From: Actinomycetota bacterium | GTDB taxonomy: Bacteria; Actinomycetota; Geothermincolia; Fen-727; Anoxymicrobiaceae | Direction: 5' to 3' | Assembly: GCA_018831265.1 (NCBI GenBank) | Contig: JAHJCO010000026.1 | Location: 1 to 64,000 of the forward strand | Length of the DNA: 64,000 bases | Shown: positions 42,081 through 51,915 of the stretch, piece after piece | Layout of the letters: each line of letters begins with the position of its first letter | Position numbering within the stretch: the first letter of the stretch is position 1 | The notes under the pieces: generated by a model | Told to the model about the DNA's origin: nothing | Database searches by the model: none | The model's input: the letters and a program-made list of their open reading frames with translations, nothing else | Position numbers and translations under genes: made by a program

Positions 42081-43136
42081 ATGGCATTGACTCCTATGGA
42101 TATCCATCACAAGGAGTTCAAGACCCAGCGTTTCAACGGCTACAACGAGGAGGAGGTTGACTCCTTCCTCGACATGATAGCCGACGAGCTGGAGAGGATG
42201 ATCCAGGAGGGCGTCGACCTCAGGCAGCAGCAGGAGCACCTCACCCGCAGACTCGCCGAGTTCGAGGAGATGCAGTCATCCCTGCAGAGCGCGCTCCTGG
42301 CCGCGACCAAGTCCGCCGAGGCTATGAAGGAGCAGGCCCGGCAGGAGTCCGACGCCATGACGGCCAAGGCCCAGGAGGAGGCCGACGGGCTCATCCGCAG
42401 CGCGCAGGAGCAGGCGCGGCAGATGATGCTACGCGCCCAGAACGAGCGCCAGAAGATGGAGAGGGAGAACGGCAAGCTCGCCGAGCTTCGCAAGCGCTAT
42501 CTCCTCACCATACGGGAGTATGCCAACGAGCACCTCCGCCAGGTGACCGACTGGGAGTCGCGCGACATAGGCGAGACACCCCTGGAGGAACCGCCCGTGG
42601 ATGAGCCGGCCGGAGATGAGCCCGCGCCACCGCTGCTGGTGGAGACGCCTCCGGTACAGCCCACCGTGAGCGAGCCCGCTCCACAGACTCCACCGGTGAT
42701 GGAGCTCCCGGCTCCGGCGCCGGCGGAGCCACAGCCCATACCGGAGGCGCCGCCCGCCGCGCCGCCGCCCACCGAGGCGGCCGCTCCGTTGCCGTCGGAG
42801 CCGCCCACCCAACCGCCGGTGGAAGCAGCCGCGCCCGCGCCCGTCAGCGCGGAGCCGGCGCCCGCACCCGTCGAGCCACCGGCAGTCGTGCGCGGGGCGT
42901 CCCGGGTGCCGCACGTGAAGATGCCGGACGAGCAGCCCGGCCGTCCGGCGCCGGAGCCCGGGAGGGTCAGCGCGGGGCCGAAGGTCGAGGCTCAACCCAG
43001 CCTGGTGGACGAGGTGCTGGCGATCGACGGAGGAGAGGATATCTACAGCGAGTTCCTCGAAGGGGAACCGGATGAGCAGGAGAAGGGGCGCAAAGGCAGG
43101 CGCGAGAAGAAGGATAAGCATTTCTTCTGGGAGTGA
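42081..43136 (+). CDS. DivIVA-domain protein (Wag31-like) with proline-rich tail
   Basis: 351 aa. N-terminal DivIVA lipid-binding motif (MDIHHKEFKTQRFNGYNEEE) and a long coiled coil to about residue 150. A Pro/Ala/Glu-rich disordered stretch (about 170-290) follows, and the end is basic with a KHFFWE terminus. DivIVA recruits cell-envelope machinery to poles and septa. The extended P/A tail is much longer than in firmicute DivIVA and resembles actinobacterial forms. ATG with GGAGGTAGGGG. Confidence 0.92.
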   Translation: MALTPMDIHHKEFKTQRFNGYNEEEVDSFLDMIADELERMIQEGVDLRQQQEHLTRRLAEFEEMQSSLQSALLAATKSAEAMKEQARQESDAMTAKAQEEADGLIRSAQEQARQMMLRAQNERQKMERENGKLAELRKRYLLTIREYANEHLRQVTDWESRDIGETPLEEPPVDEPAGDEPAPPLLVETPPVQPTVSEPAPQTPPVMELPAPAPAEPQPIPEAPPAAPPPTEAAAPLPSEPPTQPPVEAAAPAPVSAEPAPAPVEPPAVVRGASRVPHVKMPDEQPGRPAPEPGRVSAGPKVEAQPSLVDEVLAIDGGEDIYSEFLEGEPDEQEKGRKGRREKKDKHFFWE

Positions 43137-43155
43137 GGTCCGGGGCGGCGGAGAC

Positions 43156-43187
43156 GAGCCGGGCTATTCCACGAGCCCGGCTCTTTG
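43156..43187 (+). terminator. Rho-independent terminator candidate after divIVA
   Basis: GAGCCGGGCT - 8 nt - AGCCCGGCTC forms a perfect 10-bp stem followed by TTT. The T-tract is short, so strength is uncertain. It lies 20 bp after the divIVA stop. Confidence 0.6.
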
Positions 43188-43205
43188 CATACCGGGGTGT
43201 TGGAT

Positions 43206-43436
43206 ATGGGCTCGAGGGTCGTAAAGGTGAGGGCGGTGCCCAGGTCGCGCCGGCCGGGGGTGGAGGAGTGTCCCGACGGCTCGCTGCGTGTCAGCGTCCC
43301 GGGGGCGCCTGAGAAGGGCCGGGCCAACAAGCAGGTCGTCCAGTACGTGGCCGAGCACTTCGGCGTGCCGCGCGGGTCGGTGAGCATCATGAGCGGCCAG
43401 GGCTCCAGGGATAAGCTGCTGCGCATCGAGGAATGA
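43206..43436 (+). CDS. DUF167 (YggU) family protein
   Basis: 76 aa. KVRAVPRSRRPGVEE, SVPGAPEKGRANKQVVQYVA and SIMSGQGSRDKLLRI match the DUF167 fold, which often follows yggS-sepF-divIVA. Function unknown. ATG at 43206 is preferred over TTG and GTG codons just upstream. The stop is 8 bp before palindrome E. Confidence 0.88.
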   Translation: MGSRVVKVRAVPRSRRPGVEECPDGSLRVSVPGAPEKGRANKQVVQYVAEHFGVPRGSVSIMSGQGSRDKLLRIEE

Positions 43437-43443
43437 ATATGGA

Positions 43444-43522
43444 GGGGCGTCAGACAATTGCACGCGTTGACTCCAATCGAAGTGCTGACGGGAATTGAGC
43501 GCGTGCAAGTGTCTGACCCCCC
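43444..43522 (+). repeat. 79-bp palindromic element, copy E (variant termini)
   Basis: Termini GGGGCGTCAGA / TCTGACCCCCC differ from copies A-D at the same position in both arms (G-A change compensated by C-T), so base pairing is kept. The interior matches copy C (CAATTGCACGCGTTGACTCC, ATTGAGCGCG). Confidence 0.85.
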
Positions 43523-43601
43523 GTTCGTCCAGGGGTCGGTCTGCCGGATGCGCTAGGTGTTGCTTGTAATGCTTATGGTTTGGTGGTAGACTGTTGCCGG
43601 C

Positions 43602-44186
43602 ATGAAAGAGGTAAGCGAGAATCCCCTGAGATTGTTCACAGGGATAGCCCTGCCTGATGCGGTCCGGGCGTTCGTAGCGCGGGTCGCCCGCAGCCTTTCC
43701 GGGGAGATCGAGGGCGTCCGCTGGGTCCCGGACGAGAACCTGCACGTCACGCTCAAATTCCTGGGCGACTGCGATCCCGCCTCGGTTGGCGATGTACTCG
43801 CGGCGATGGAAGTCGCCCGGGGGCACCTGCCGTTCCACCTCGATATCGGGGGCATGGGCGCTTTCCCGTCACAGGCGTCCGCTAGAATACTATGGGTGGG
43901 CGCCGTAGATCCTTCGGGCAGGGCCGCCCTGCTGTTCGCGGACCTGGAGAAGGCCCTGCGACGGCTGGGGTTCGCCCGGGACAAGCGGCCCTACCGGCCC
44001 CACGTGACGATCGGACGGGCGAGGCGGTCCGCCATACGACTGCCTGAAGGAATCGGAGACCGATTCGCTGAAGTCTTGCCTTTGGAGGTACGCGGAATAA
44101 CCTTGTACCGGAGCAGACTGTCGAGTTCGGGCGCCACTTACGAGATCCTGGGCCGTGTGGGCACGGGTGACGAGACTGGAGGTTGA
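43602..44186 (+). CDS. thpR: RNA 2',3'-cyclic phosphodiesterase (2'-5' RNA ligase family)
   Basis: 194 aa. The two HxTx catalytic motifs are HVTLKFLG and HVTIGRAR, with [16 protein letters not shown] at the start. It hydrolyses 2',3'-cyclic phosphates on RNA ends. Often located before recA in Actinobacteria; here the stop lies in the recA ribosome site. Confidence 0.9.
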   Translation: MKEVSENPLRLFTGIALPDAVRAFVARVARSLSGEIEGVRWVPDENLHVTLKFLGDCDPASVGDVLAAMEVARGHLPFHLDIGGMGAFPSQASARILWVGAVDPSGRAALLFADLEKALRRLGFARDKRPYRPHVTIGRARRSAIRLPEGIGDRFAEVLPLEVRGITLYRSRLSSSGATYEILGRVGTGDETGG

Positions 44187-44191
44187 GCCTG

Positions 44192-45274
44192 TTGGAGAAG
44201 GAAAAGTCACTGGAGATGGCCCTGATGCAGATCGAGCGCCAGTTCGGGCGGGGTTCGATAATGAAGCTGGGGGCGGAGGCGGACCGCATGGCGGTCGAGG
44301 TTATCCCGACCGGCTCGCTGTCACTGGACATCGCGCTCGGGGTGGGCGGGCTGCCCAGGGGCCGCGTGGTAGAGGTGTTCGGGCCCGAGTCCAGCGGCAA
44401 GACCACGGTCGCCCTTCAGGTCATCGCGCAGGCCCAGCGGCGTGGAGGCGTCGGGGCGTTCATCGACGCCGAGAACGCGCTCGACCCGCAGTACGCGCGC
44501 GCGCTGGGGGTGAACATCGACGAGCTGCTCATAAGTCAGCCCGATACCGGCGAGCAGGGCCTCGAGATCACCGAGTTGCTGGTGCGCAGCGCCGCGGTCG
44601 ACGTCATAGTCATCGACTCGGTAGCCGCACTGGTGCCGAGGGCTGAGATAGAGGGCGACATAGGTGACTCCCACGTTGGGCTCCAGGCGCGGCTGATGTC
44701 GCAGGCGCTTCGCAAGCTCTCCAGCGCGATAAGCCGATCGCGTACGGTCGCCATATTCATAAACCAGCTCCGCGAAAAGATCGGGGTTATGTTCGGTAAT
44801 CCCGAGGTCACCCCCGGGGGCAGAGCGCTGAAGTTCTACTCCTCGGTGCGGCTGGACCTCCGCAAGATCGACACCATCAAGAAGGGCACCGAAATGGTGG
44901 GCAACAGGGTTCGGGCCAGGGTGGTCAAGAACAAGGTCGCGCCCCCGTTCAGGAACGCGGAGTTCGACATCATGTACGGCGAGGGCATATCGCTCGAGGG
45001 TGACATCCTCGACCTGGGGGTGGAGCACACCATCGTGAAGAAGAGCGGCGCGTGGTACATGTTCGAGGAGGAGCAGCTCGGGCAGGGGCGCGAGAACGCG
45101 AAGACGTTCCTTGCCGAGCACCGGGACATGTCGGAGCGCATCGAGGGCATGATCCGCGAGTCGGTCGGCATCGTTACCCGCGGGTCGGGGCCCCCCGCCG
45201 AGGAGCCCCCGCCAGAGGCGCCGCCGAAGGCGGCGTCGAAGCGAGCGGGAGGCAAGGGCGCTGCCGCACAGTGA
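44192..45274 (+). CDS. recA: Recombinase RecA
   Basis: About 360 aa. Walker [32 protein letters not shown], the L1/L2 DNA loops and the MAW-type segments are intact. The C-terminal tail is Pro/Ala/Lys-rich instead of acidic. TTG at 44192 has GGAGG at 9 nt; TTG at 44183 directly abuts GGAGG and is less likely. No SOS box is evident because thpR runs straight into it. Confidence 0.97.
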   Translation: MEKEKSLEMALMQIERQFGRGSIMKLGAEADRMAVEVIPTGSLSLDIALGVGGLPRGRVVEVFGPESSGKTTVALQVIAQAQRRGGVGAFIDAENALDPQYARALGVNIDELLISQPDTGEQGLEITELLVRSAAVDVIVIDSVAALVPRAEIEGDIGDSHVGLQARLMSQALRKLSSAISRSRTVAIFINQLREKIGVMFGNPEVTPGGRALKFYSSVRLDLRKIDTIKKGTEMVGNRVRARVVKNKVAPPFRNAEFDIMYGEGISLEGDILDLGVEHTIVKKSGAWYMFEEEQLGQGRENAKTFLAEHRDMSERIEGMIRESVGIVTRGSGPPAEEPPPEAPPKAASKRAGGKGAAAQ

Positions 45275-45755
45275 AGAGGGCGCCGACGAATTCGAGCATG
45301 CGCTGGCCAGGGCACTGCGTTTTATTGAGTACCGCCCCAGGAGCTCGGGCGAACTCCGTGCGAGGCTCGAGAGGTGGGGCTACGGCGACGATGAAGCCCG
45401 GCGGCTCGTCGAGCACCTCACCGAGCGCGGGATCCTGGACGACCGTCAGTTCGCCCTTCAGTTCGTGGACGAGCTGGTGACCAAGGGTTTCGGGCTCAGG
45501 AGGGTCCGCTCGGAGCTGGTCCGAAAGCGCCTCGACCGGGAGTTGATCGACCAGGCACTGGAGGGTTACCCCCACGACGAGGAGTACGATCGCGCGCGCG
45601 AGATGGCCGCTTCGCGCCTCGCACGGACGAACCGCACAGGGCCGGATACGGAGAAAAAGCTGGTCGACTACCTCCTGCGAAGGGGGTTCTCGGCCCGGGA
45701 GGCACGCCGGGCATGCCGCAGCCTTTGCGATGTTGACACCGAAATATGGCAATAA
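45261..45755 (+). CDS. recX: RecX regulatory protein with a non-standard start
   Basis: About 164 aa, modulates RecA filaments. The reading frame preserves all three RecX repeats: [38 protein letters not shown] with [12 protein letters not shown], and [20 protein letters not shown]. No ATG, GTG or TTG opens the frame before the first repeat. The best initiator is CTG at 45261, with GGGAGG 8 nt upstream, overlapping recA by 14 bp. An internal GTG (45465) would remove half the protein. Confidence 0.8.
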   Translation: MPHSEEGADEFEHALARALRFIEYRPRSSGELRARLERWGYGDDEARRLVEHLTERGILDDRQFALQFVDELVTKGFGLRRVRSELVRKRLDRELIDQALEGYPHDEEYDRAREMAASRLARTNRTGPDTEKKLVDYLLRRGFSAREARRACRSLCDVDTEIWQ

Positions 45756-45899
45756 TACAATTGAATCAGGCAAAAAAGGCGCGATTTCGGCGTTCGAGAT
45801 AGATTTCGAAACGGGGATCGAGACTTTGAAGATGATGAGCTCGAACAGGTGATAGGGAGCTTCAAGCACCTCTGATTCGAGCTGTTCTCTTTAATAGCC

Positions 45900-45924
45900 G
45901 CCGGGCTTTGCCCGGCCTTTTTTT
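45900..45924 (+). terminator. Strong rho-independent terminator after recX
   Basis: GCCGGGC-TTT-GCCCGGC followed by CTTTTTTT. The ~140 bp between recX and this hairpin have no start-bearing frame I can support and may be 3' UTR. It separates recA-recX from rny. Confidence 0.9.
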
Positions 45925-45945
45925 ATAGACAGGGGGTTGAACTGA

Positions 45946-47481
45946 ATGGTCATAAGCATTGTCATCGGGGTGGCGGCCGCGGTGGTCGGAGTGGCCTGCG
46001 GTTTCGTGCTCAGGAAGTACATCGGGGAAGCAAGGGTGTCGACCGCTGAGACCAGGGCGCGGAAGATCCTGGAGGACGCCGAGCGTGAGGCGGAGAACCT
46101 CAAGCGCGAGGCCGAGGTCGAGCGCAAGGAGACGGTGATCACCCTGCGCTCGGAGGCGGAGCGTGAGCTGAAGAGCAAGAGAAGTGAGATGCAGCGCCAG
46201 GAGCGCAGGTTGAGCCAGCGCGAGGAGACGCTGGAGGCGAAGGAGGGCGAGGCCGAGAAACGCGAGAAGCGGATAACCTCCTGGGAGGAGCACCTGAAAT
46301 CGCAGGAGTCGAAGCTCATGAAGGCCGCGGCCGAGCAAAAACGGCTGGTGGAGAAGGTGGCGCGCATGAGCGTGAACGAGGCCAAGGAGTATCTGCTGCA
46401 GAGCATAAGCGAGGACGTCAAGCGGGAGAGCGCCGTCTTCATAAAGGAGGAGGAAGCGCAGGCGCGTGAGGAGGCCGACAAGCGGGCGCGGAAGATAATC
46501 TCACTGGCGATCCAGCGGTGCGCCTCCGAGCACGTCGCCGAGACCACGGTATCGGTGGTGCCGCTTCCCACCGACGAGATGAAGGGCCGGATAATCGGCC
46601 GCGAGGGCCGTAACATCCGCACGTTCGAGAACCTGACCGGGATCAACCTCATCATCGACGACACACCGGAGGCGGTCATCCTCTCCAGCTTCGATCCGGT
46701 TCGCAGGGAGATCGCCAGGCTCACGCTGGAGAAGTTGATCAGCGACGGCCGTATCCAGCCTGCACGGATCGAGGAGATGTACGAGAAGTCCAAGGCCGAG
46801 GTCGAGAACGAGATCAGGGAGGCCGGCGAGGAGGCCGCCTTCGAGGTCGGCCTGCACAACCTGAACAAGGAACTGGTCCGCGCGCTGGGACGCCTCAAGT
46901 TCAGGACCTCCTACGGGCAGAACGTGCTGATGCACTCCCTCGAGGTTTCGCACCTGTCCGGGATCATGGCCGCCGAGCTGGGGCTGGACGTCAAGCTCCC
47001 CAGGAGGGCGGGCCTGCTTCACGATATCGGTAAGGCGATAGACCACGAGGTGGAAGGCTCGCACGCGCTGATAGGGGCGGAGTTGGCCAAGAGGCTGAGT
47101 GAGAGTAACCTGGTATGCCACGCCGTGGAAGCGCACCACGGAGAGGTGGAGGTGAGGACCATCGAGGCCGTCCTGGTCCAGGCGGCCGACGCGATATCAG
47201 CCGCCAGGCCGGGAGCCCGCAGGGAGACCCTGGAGAGCTACATCAAGAGGCTCGAGAAACTCGAGACCCTGGCCGATTCCTTCCCCGGGGTGGAGAAGGC
47301 TTATGCCATGCAGGCCGGTCGTGAGATCCGCATCATGGTCCAGCCGGAGTCGGTGGACGACGATGGCAGCGTGGCGCTCGCCCGGGACATCCGCAAGGAG
47401 GTCGAGGAGCAGCTCGACTACCCGGGGCAGATCAAGGTCATGGTGATCCGGGAGACCCGGGTCGTCGAGTATGCGAAGTAA
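45946..47481 (+). CDS. rny: Ribonuclease Y
   Basis: 511 aa. An N-terminal membrane helix ([20 protein letters not shown]), a long coiled coil (to about 200), a KH domain ([17 protein letters not shown]) and an HD domain ([12 protein letters not shown]) in family order. It starts mRNA decay at the membrane. recA-recX-rny is a conserved order in Gram-positive bacteria. Confidence 0.96.
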   Translation: MVISIVIGVAAAVVGVACGFVLRKYIGEARVSTAETRARKILEDAEREAENLKREAEVERKETVITLRSEAERELKSKRSEMQRQERRLSQREETLEAKEGEAEKREKRITSWEEHLKSQESKLMKAAAEQKRLVEKVARMSVNEAKEYLLQSISEDVKRESAVFIKEEEAQAREEADKRARKIISLAIQRCASEHVAETTVSVVPLPTDEMKGRIIGREGRNIRTFENLTGINLIIDDTPEAVILSSFDPVRREIARLTLEKLISDGRIQPARIEEMYEKSKAEVENEIREAGEEAAFEVGLHNLNKELVRALGRLKFRTSYGQNVLMHSLEVSHLSGIMAAELGLDVKLPRRAGLLHDIGKAIDHEVEGSHALIGAELAKRLSESNLVCHAVEAHHGEVEVRTIEAVLVQAADAISAARPGARRETLESYIKRLEKLETLADSFPGVEKAYAMQAGREIRIMVQPESVDDDGSVALARDIRKEVEEQLDYPGQIKVMVIRETRVVEYAK

Positions 47482-47529
47482 GCCGGTACGGACCCCGGCG
47501 GGCTTCGCGAGAAGATCCTGAAGACGACC

Positions 47530-48618
47530 ATGGACAGTGGCACGACAAAGCCCGATACTCTCGAGTTCGTGAGCCGCGTCACGGACGCGGCACTGCTCCG
47601 CATAGAGGAGAAACTCCCCCACGGATTCGTGCGTCTGAAGGTTGCCGAGGCGGAGAGGCGCCAGGCGCAACACGACATACGTTCTGTGGAGGACATCGTG
47701 AGCGAGCTTGTGAGGAACTCGCGAGACGCGGGTGCCTCACACGTGCTGGTCGCTTTCCAGAAGGAAAAGAACCGCTTCCGCAGGGTGACCGTCCTCGATG
47801 ACGGCTGCGGCATCCCCCCGGATATGCACGAGGTCGTGTTCGAGCCCCGCGTCACCTCCAAGAGCGACGACTTCGAGGAGGACTGCTTCGGGGTACACGG
47901 GCGCGGCATGGCCCTGTTCTCGATAAGGTCGCGGTGCCAGGAGGCGCATATCAACTGGTCGGTGCCCGGCATCGGGACATCCATAAGCGCCGTTATCGAC
48001 ACCGAAGTGGTCGGCGAGCGCGCCGACCAGGCGACCATTCCGGTGCTCGTCGACGGCGATGGGGGGAAGGTCGTCGGAACCGGGCCTCACAACGTGCTGC
48101 GTGCCCTTCTGGAGCTGTCCGTGGACAGGGAAGGGACCACCTACTACATGGGGTCTTTCGCCGAGATGCTGGCGACCGCGCGGGGGCTCGGGCGGGGCGG
48201 CTCGCCGGGGATCTGGAGCGAGCTGGCATCGCCCGATGACGCCAGGCTGCTGGCCGAACTGTGCACCGGTACCTTCGGGCTGAAGGTCTCGGAGAGGAAC
48301 GCCTATCGAGTCCTCGGTGGAGAGATCGCAGCGGTGACCGACGTGCACTGTATGGCCGGGATGGATGATCAGATTGGGACCGGGCGGCCGGAGGGCACCG
48401 CCGGCGAGGCGGTTCCACGGCGCCGGGCCGCCTCCAACCGCGGACGACTTCGCTGCATATCGGGCGAGCACCTGGAGCGGATAGGGGAGGACGCCCGCCA
48501 GGCGGCCGACCGCGTCCTCGAGGGTTACTACCTGAAGTCGACCGGTCCGCCCAGGGTGCGCAGGGGGAAAGGAAAGCTGACCGTGACGTTCTTCGTGAGC
48601 GAGGAGGACGAGCCCTGA
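47530..48618 (+). CDS. Stand-alone GHKL (HSP90/MutL/histidine-kinase-type) ATPase
   Basis: 362 aa. The N-box ELVRNSRDAGASHV, the G1 box VTVLDDGCGIPPDMHEVVF and the G2-like GVHGRGMALFSIRSRC show an ATP-binding GHKL fold, closest in look to MutL/HSP90. No phospho-acceptor histidine box, MutL C-terminal domain or membrane helix is seen. The second half (about 190-345) matches nothing I know. Located between rny and a TM protein before miaB, a place held by housekeeping genes, so a conserved lineage-specific role is likely but unknown. Confidence 0.75.
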   Translation: MDSGTTKPDTLEFVSRVTDAALLRIEEKLPHGFVRLKVAEAERRQAQHDIRSVEDIVSELVRNSRDAGASHVLVAFQKEKNRFRRVTVLDDGCGIPPDMHEVVFEPRVTSKSDDFEEDCFGVHGRGMALFSIRSRCQEAHINWSVPGIGTSISAVIDTEVVGERADQATIPVLVDGDGGKVVGTGPHNVLRALLELSVDREGTTYYMGSFAEMLATARGLGRGGSPGIWSELASPDDARLLAELCTGTFGLKVSERNAYRVLGGEIAAVTDVHCMAGMDDQIGTGRPEGTAGEAVPRRRAASNRGRLRCISGEHLERIGEDARQAADRVLEGYYLKSTGPPRVRRGKGKLTVTFFVSEEDEP

Positions 48619-48661
48619 GCGCGGGCCGGAGCGGGCTCCGACCCGCGCCAGGGGAGCGCCC

Positions 48662-49573
48662 ATGAGAAAAGCCATACTCATAACGCTGATAGTGGTGATA
48701 GTGCTGACCGCCGGAGCGATCGCGTTCCTGGTCTATCGATCGTACGAGCACGGCAGGCAGGTCAAGGAGTACAAGGCGGCGCTCAAGGCCGACTGGAAGA
48801 AGATCAGCGAACGGTCGTCCGAGGTGGCCGCGGCGCTTGACCGGGTCTCCACACCCGGGGATCTGCAGGCGGTCGCGAATGCCACCTCGGAGTTCAGCGA
48901 ACAGCTCGCCGAGGTAAGCGGGCGCTCGCAGAGGGCCAGGGCGCCGGCCGGCTACGGTGAGCTGTCTGAGAAGGAGACCCAGGTGCTCAAGGACCTCGGG
49001 TCGTACGCGGACATGCTGGACGAACTCGCCTTGAAGGCGGACGAGAACACCATCAAGCAGAGCAGGGGGACACTGGAGTACCGCGCGGGCAAGGCGAAGA
49101 GCGACTTCTCCGACTTCGTGGCGAAGTCGGGGTTTCTGCAGCAGGAGATCGGGGAGGATTTCTTCAGGGGCGGCGCGGGCCTGGAGGCCGCATACGCGGG
49201 CGAAGACCTGGCCAGCGAGCAGAGCAGGCAGGAGGTCTACGACGTCATGAGCGCCACCCTGACCGCCGACGTGAAAGACCACGACTACGCGACCGTCTAT
49301 TCCCTGCTCTCCACACGGCTGCACACGGGCTTCGACTACTACAAGATGACGCGTGAGCGGATGATCGACTACTGGCCCAAGGCGTGGGGAGAGAACAAGC
49401 CCGTGGACTTCTTCGTGAGCAGGCGCGACATGGAGTTCCCGGACGCGAACACCGCGGTGGTCAAGGTGATCGCCTATTTGGACGGCGCTCCACCGGTGAT
49501 CGAGCAGGTACGGCTGGTCCGGGAGCCTTCCGGCTGGCTGGTGGACAGCTACCCATTCACCGGCTTCCTGTAG
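48662..49573 (+). CDS. Single-pass membrane protein with coiled-coil and NTF2-like C-terminal domain
   Basis: 303 aa. One N-terminal helix (ILITLIVVIVLTAGAIAFLV), a charged helical region (about 30-175) and a C-terminal part (YATVYSLLSTRLHTGF, ANTAVVKVIAYLDGAPP, GWLVDSYPF) like DUF4878/NTF2-type lipoprotein domains. Most of the protein would be outside the membrane. The C-terminal domain resembles that of the gene at 8-604. Function unknown. Confidence 0.7.
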   Translation: MRKAILITLIVVIVLTAGAIAFLVYRSYEHGRQVKEYKAALKADWKKISERSSEVAAALDRVSTPGDLQAVANATSEFSEQLAEVSGRSQRARAPAGYGELSEKETQVLKDLGSYADMLDELALKADENTIKQSRGTLEYRAGKAKSDFSDFVAKSGFLQQEIGEDFFRGGAGLEAAYAGEDLASEQSRQEVYDVMSATLTADVKDHDYATVYSLLSTRLHTGFDYYKMTRERMIDYWPKAWGENKPVDFFVSRRDMEFPDANTAVVKVIAYLDGAPPVIEQVRLVREPSGWLVDSYPFTGFL

Positions 49574-49641
49574 CCGCGCGCTGTCGGATTCAACACCGTT
49601 GTTCTAGAATGTATGCGCCTTGTCGATGAGGAGGAACGGCG

Positions 49642-50019
49642 ATGGCCCTCAAGATACTTCAGATTGTCGGAGCGGCGGCGGTGGTGATCATCGTCGCGCT
49701 GATGATCCCCGTGCTGTTGAGGCTCAGGAGGACGGTGGACGAGGTGGGGCAGATCGTCTCCGAGAGCCGCCCGCAGACCGTGACTCTGCTGAGCAAGGCC
49801 AACGCGACTCTCGACAGTATGAACAGGGAACTCGAGAACATCGAGGAGGTGACCGGGGAGACCCAGGTGTTGGTCGACAAGGTCACCGAGGCCTCGGTCG
49901 CCGTGGAGCGGGCGATAAAATCTCCTCTGACCAGGATAGGCTTCATAGGCGTCGGCGCGGCCGCTACCGGGTTCATGGTGAAACGGAGGCTTCGCAAGGA
50001 CTTCCTGCCCGGGCAGTGA
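49642..50019 (+). CDS. DUF948-like membrane protein
   Basis: 125 aa. An N-terminal helix (VGAAAVVIIVALMIPVLLRL) is followed by an amphipathic coiled region (TVDEVGQIVSESRPQT to VEKAI-type) and a hydrophobic C-terminal stretch ending in basic residues. The layout fits DUF948 general-stress-like proteins. It lies directly before miaB with its stop adjoining the TTG start. Role unknown. Confidence 0.65.
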   Translation: MALKILQIVGAAAVVIIVALMIPVLLRLRRTVDEVGQIVSESRPQTVTLLSKANATLDSMNRELENIEEVTGETQVLVDKVTEASVAVERAIKSPLTRIGFIGVGAAATGFMVKRRLRKDFLPGQ

Positions 50020-51369
50020 TTGTCTGTGTCCCCCGTCGGACCCCCCCGCAGATACTTCATCCGGACTTTCGGATGCCAGATGAACCTGCACGACTCGGAA
50101 CACGTGGCCGGCGTGCTCGATGCGGCGGGGCTCGAGCCCAGCGAGAGCCTTGATGACGCGCAGCTTGTTGTCTTCAACACCTGCTGCGTGAGAAAGAGCG
50201 CCGAGGACCGCTTCTGGGGAAACCTTGTCTCGGTCTCGGCGGATGCCGCCCGGAGCGGCCGGGTGGTCGCGGTTTGCGGCTGCATCGCCGAGCGCTACGG
50301 AGTGGAGATCCTGACGAGGTTTCCCGGCGTGTCGCTGGTATTCGGGATGGACCGCCTGGAGTCTCTGCCCGAGATGCTGGCGCGCTGCACCCGGAGTCCC
50401 CTTATCGACCTCGGCGATGCGGGAACGGCTTGTATAGACCACCTGCCTTCGCGCGCCGCGTGCGACTCGCACGCCTGGGTACCGGTAAGCCACGGTTGCG
50501 ACAACAACTGCGCCTACTGCGTGGTCCCGCTGGTGAGGGGCCCGGAGAGAAATCGCGCAACCGGAGACATACTCGAAGAGGTGCGGCGGCTGGCCGCCTG
50601 CGGAGTCATCGAGGTGACGCTGCTGGGGCAGAACGTCAACTCCTGGCGCGGGGAGCCAGCGGAGACCTTCGCGGGCCTGCTGCAACAGATAGCGGAGGTG
50701 CCGGGCGTTTCAAGGGTGAAGTTCGAGACCTCGCATCCCAGGGACCTGGACGACCGCATCCTCGAGGTAATGGCCGGTACGCCGCAGGTGTGCGAGTACC
50801 TGCACCTGCCGGTGCAATCGGGTTCCGACGCCGTACTGTCGGCCATGGGTCGCGGATACGGTCGAGAGTTCTACCTTCAGCGCTTGGCGCTCGCCCGTGA
50901 GCTGGTCGACGATATCTCCATTACAACCGACGTGATGGTGGGGTTCCCAGGCGAGAGCGAGAAAGACCACGCCGACACCGTGGACCTGCTTCGCCGGGCA
51001 AGGTTCGACGCCGCGTATCTTTTCTTGTACAGTCGCAGGGATGGGACACGCGCGGCAGAAATGGGCAAAGAGGTACCTCGCCAGGTTGCGCGGCGACGGT
51101 TTGCCGAGCTCAGCATCCTCCAGGAGGAGATCACACACACCGCGCTGGAGGGCATGGTCTCGAGCCGCAGGGAGGTGCTCCTGGAGGGACGGGCCCGCCG
51201 GGGTCCGCTGCTCTCAGGAAGGGCCAGGGGGCACCAGGTGGTCCTGGTGGAGCCCGGAGCCTGCAGGGACGGTTCACTGGTCGAGGTATCGATCACCGGA
51301 GCCGGAAGGCACACGTTGAGGGGCCGGGTTGAGAAGGTCCTGAGGCCGGGAGGAGTGAGCGGAGCATGA
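50020..51369 (+). CDS. miaB: tRNA-2-methylthio-N6-dimethylallyladenosine synthase
   Basis: 449 aa radical-SAM methylthiotransferase that makes ms2i6A37. N-terminal cluster cysteines are in FGCQMNLHDSE, NTCCVRK and VCGCIAE; the radical-SAM motif is CDNNCAYC; a C-terminal TRAM domain follows. GCQMN marks MiaB as opposed to MtaB. Start TTG, possibly GTG six bases later. Overlaps the next gene by 4 bp. Confidence 0.94.
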   Translation: MSVSPVGPPRRYFIRTFGCQMNLHDSEHVAGVLDAAGLEPSESLDDAQLVVFNTCCVRKSAEDRFWGNLVSVSADAARSGRVVAVCGCIAERYGVEILTRFPGVSLVFGMDRLESLPEMLARCTRSPLIDLGDAGTACIDHLPSRAACDSHAWVPVSHGCDNNCAYCVVPLVRGPERNRATGDILEEVRRLAACGVIEVTLLGQNVNSWRGEPAETFAGLLQQIAEVPGVSRVKFETSHPRDLDDRILEVMAGTPQVCEYLHLPVQSGSDAVLSAMGRGYGREFYLQRLALARELVDDISITTDVMVGFPGESEKDHADTVDLLRRARFDAAYLFLYSRRDGTRAAEMGKEVPRQVARRRFAELSILQEEITHTALEGMVSSRREVLLEGRARRGPLLSGRARGHQVVLVEPGACRDGSLVEVSITGAGRHTLRGRVEKVLRPGGVSGA

Positions 51370-51896
51370 GCGTATTCGAGGAAAAGAGCGCACTGCTGAT
51401 CGCGGACATGATCTACGATTTCGTGGATCCCGAGGGCAAGCTGTACGTGCCCGGAATAGAGCGGATAATCGAGCCCATCGCCACGCTGATCGAGGAGGCC
51501 AGGGCCTCTCGAATACCGGTCATCTACCTGGACGACGCGCATGACGTCGACGACGCGGAGTTCGCCCAGTGGCCTCCGCACGCCATCCAGGGCACACCCG
51601 GCGCGCAGGTGATAGACCGCCTGGCGCCGGCCGAGGGAGACCACGTCCTGGAGAAGAAGAGGTACTCGGCTTTCTACGGGACCGGCCTCGAGGAGCTGCT
51701 GGAGCGCCTCGGGGTCGAGCACCTGGTGGTGACGGGCACCGTCACAAATATATGCGTGCTCGTATCGACCATTGAGGGTCTGATGCGGGGATACCGGGTG
51801 ACGGTGCCGAGGGACGCCGTACACGCTCTCACCGAGCAGGACAACGATATCGCACTCGACCAGATAGAGAGGGTTTTCGGCGGGAAGGTCGTCTAG
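51366..51896 (+). CDS. Isochorismatase-fold cysteine hydrolase, probable nicotinamidase
   Basis: 176 aa. The triad is Asp14 (LIADMIYDF), Lys97 (EKKRYSAFYGT) and Cys130 (GTVTNICV). A metal-site pattern with His59 and WPPHAIQGT (His72) resembles PncA nicotinamidases. It would convert nicotinamide to nicotinate. The next gene, nicotinate phosphoribosyltransferase, uses that product, which supports the assignment. PncA itself is the best guess; other amidases of the fold are possible. Confidence 0.8.
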   Translation: MSVFEEKSALLIADMIYDFVDPEGKLYVPGIERIIEPIATLIEEARASRIPVIYLDDAHDVDDAEFAQWPPHAIQGTPGAQVIDRLAPAEGDHVLEKKRYSAFYGTGLEELLERLGVEHLVVTGTVTNICVLVSTIEGLMRGYRVTVPRDAVHALTEQDNDIALDQIERVFGGKVV

Positions 51897-51915
51897 GGAG
51901 GATGGAGGTGCGGCA

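Noticed and set aside
45756-45899. Small RNA between recX and its terminator
   Set aside because: No separate promoter is visible; the stretch is more simply the recX 3' untranslated region.
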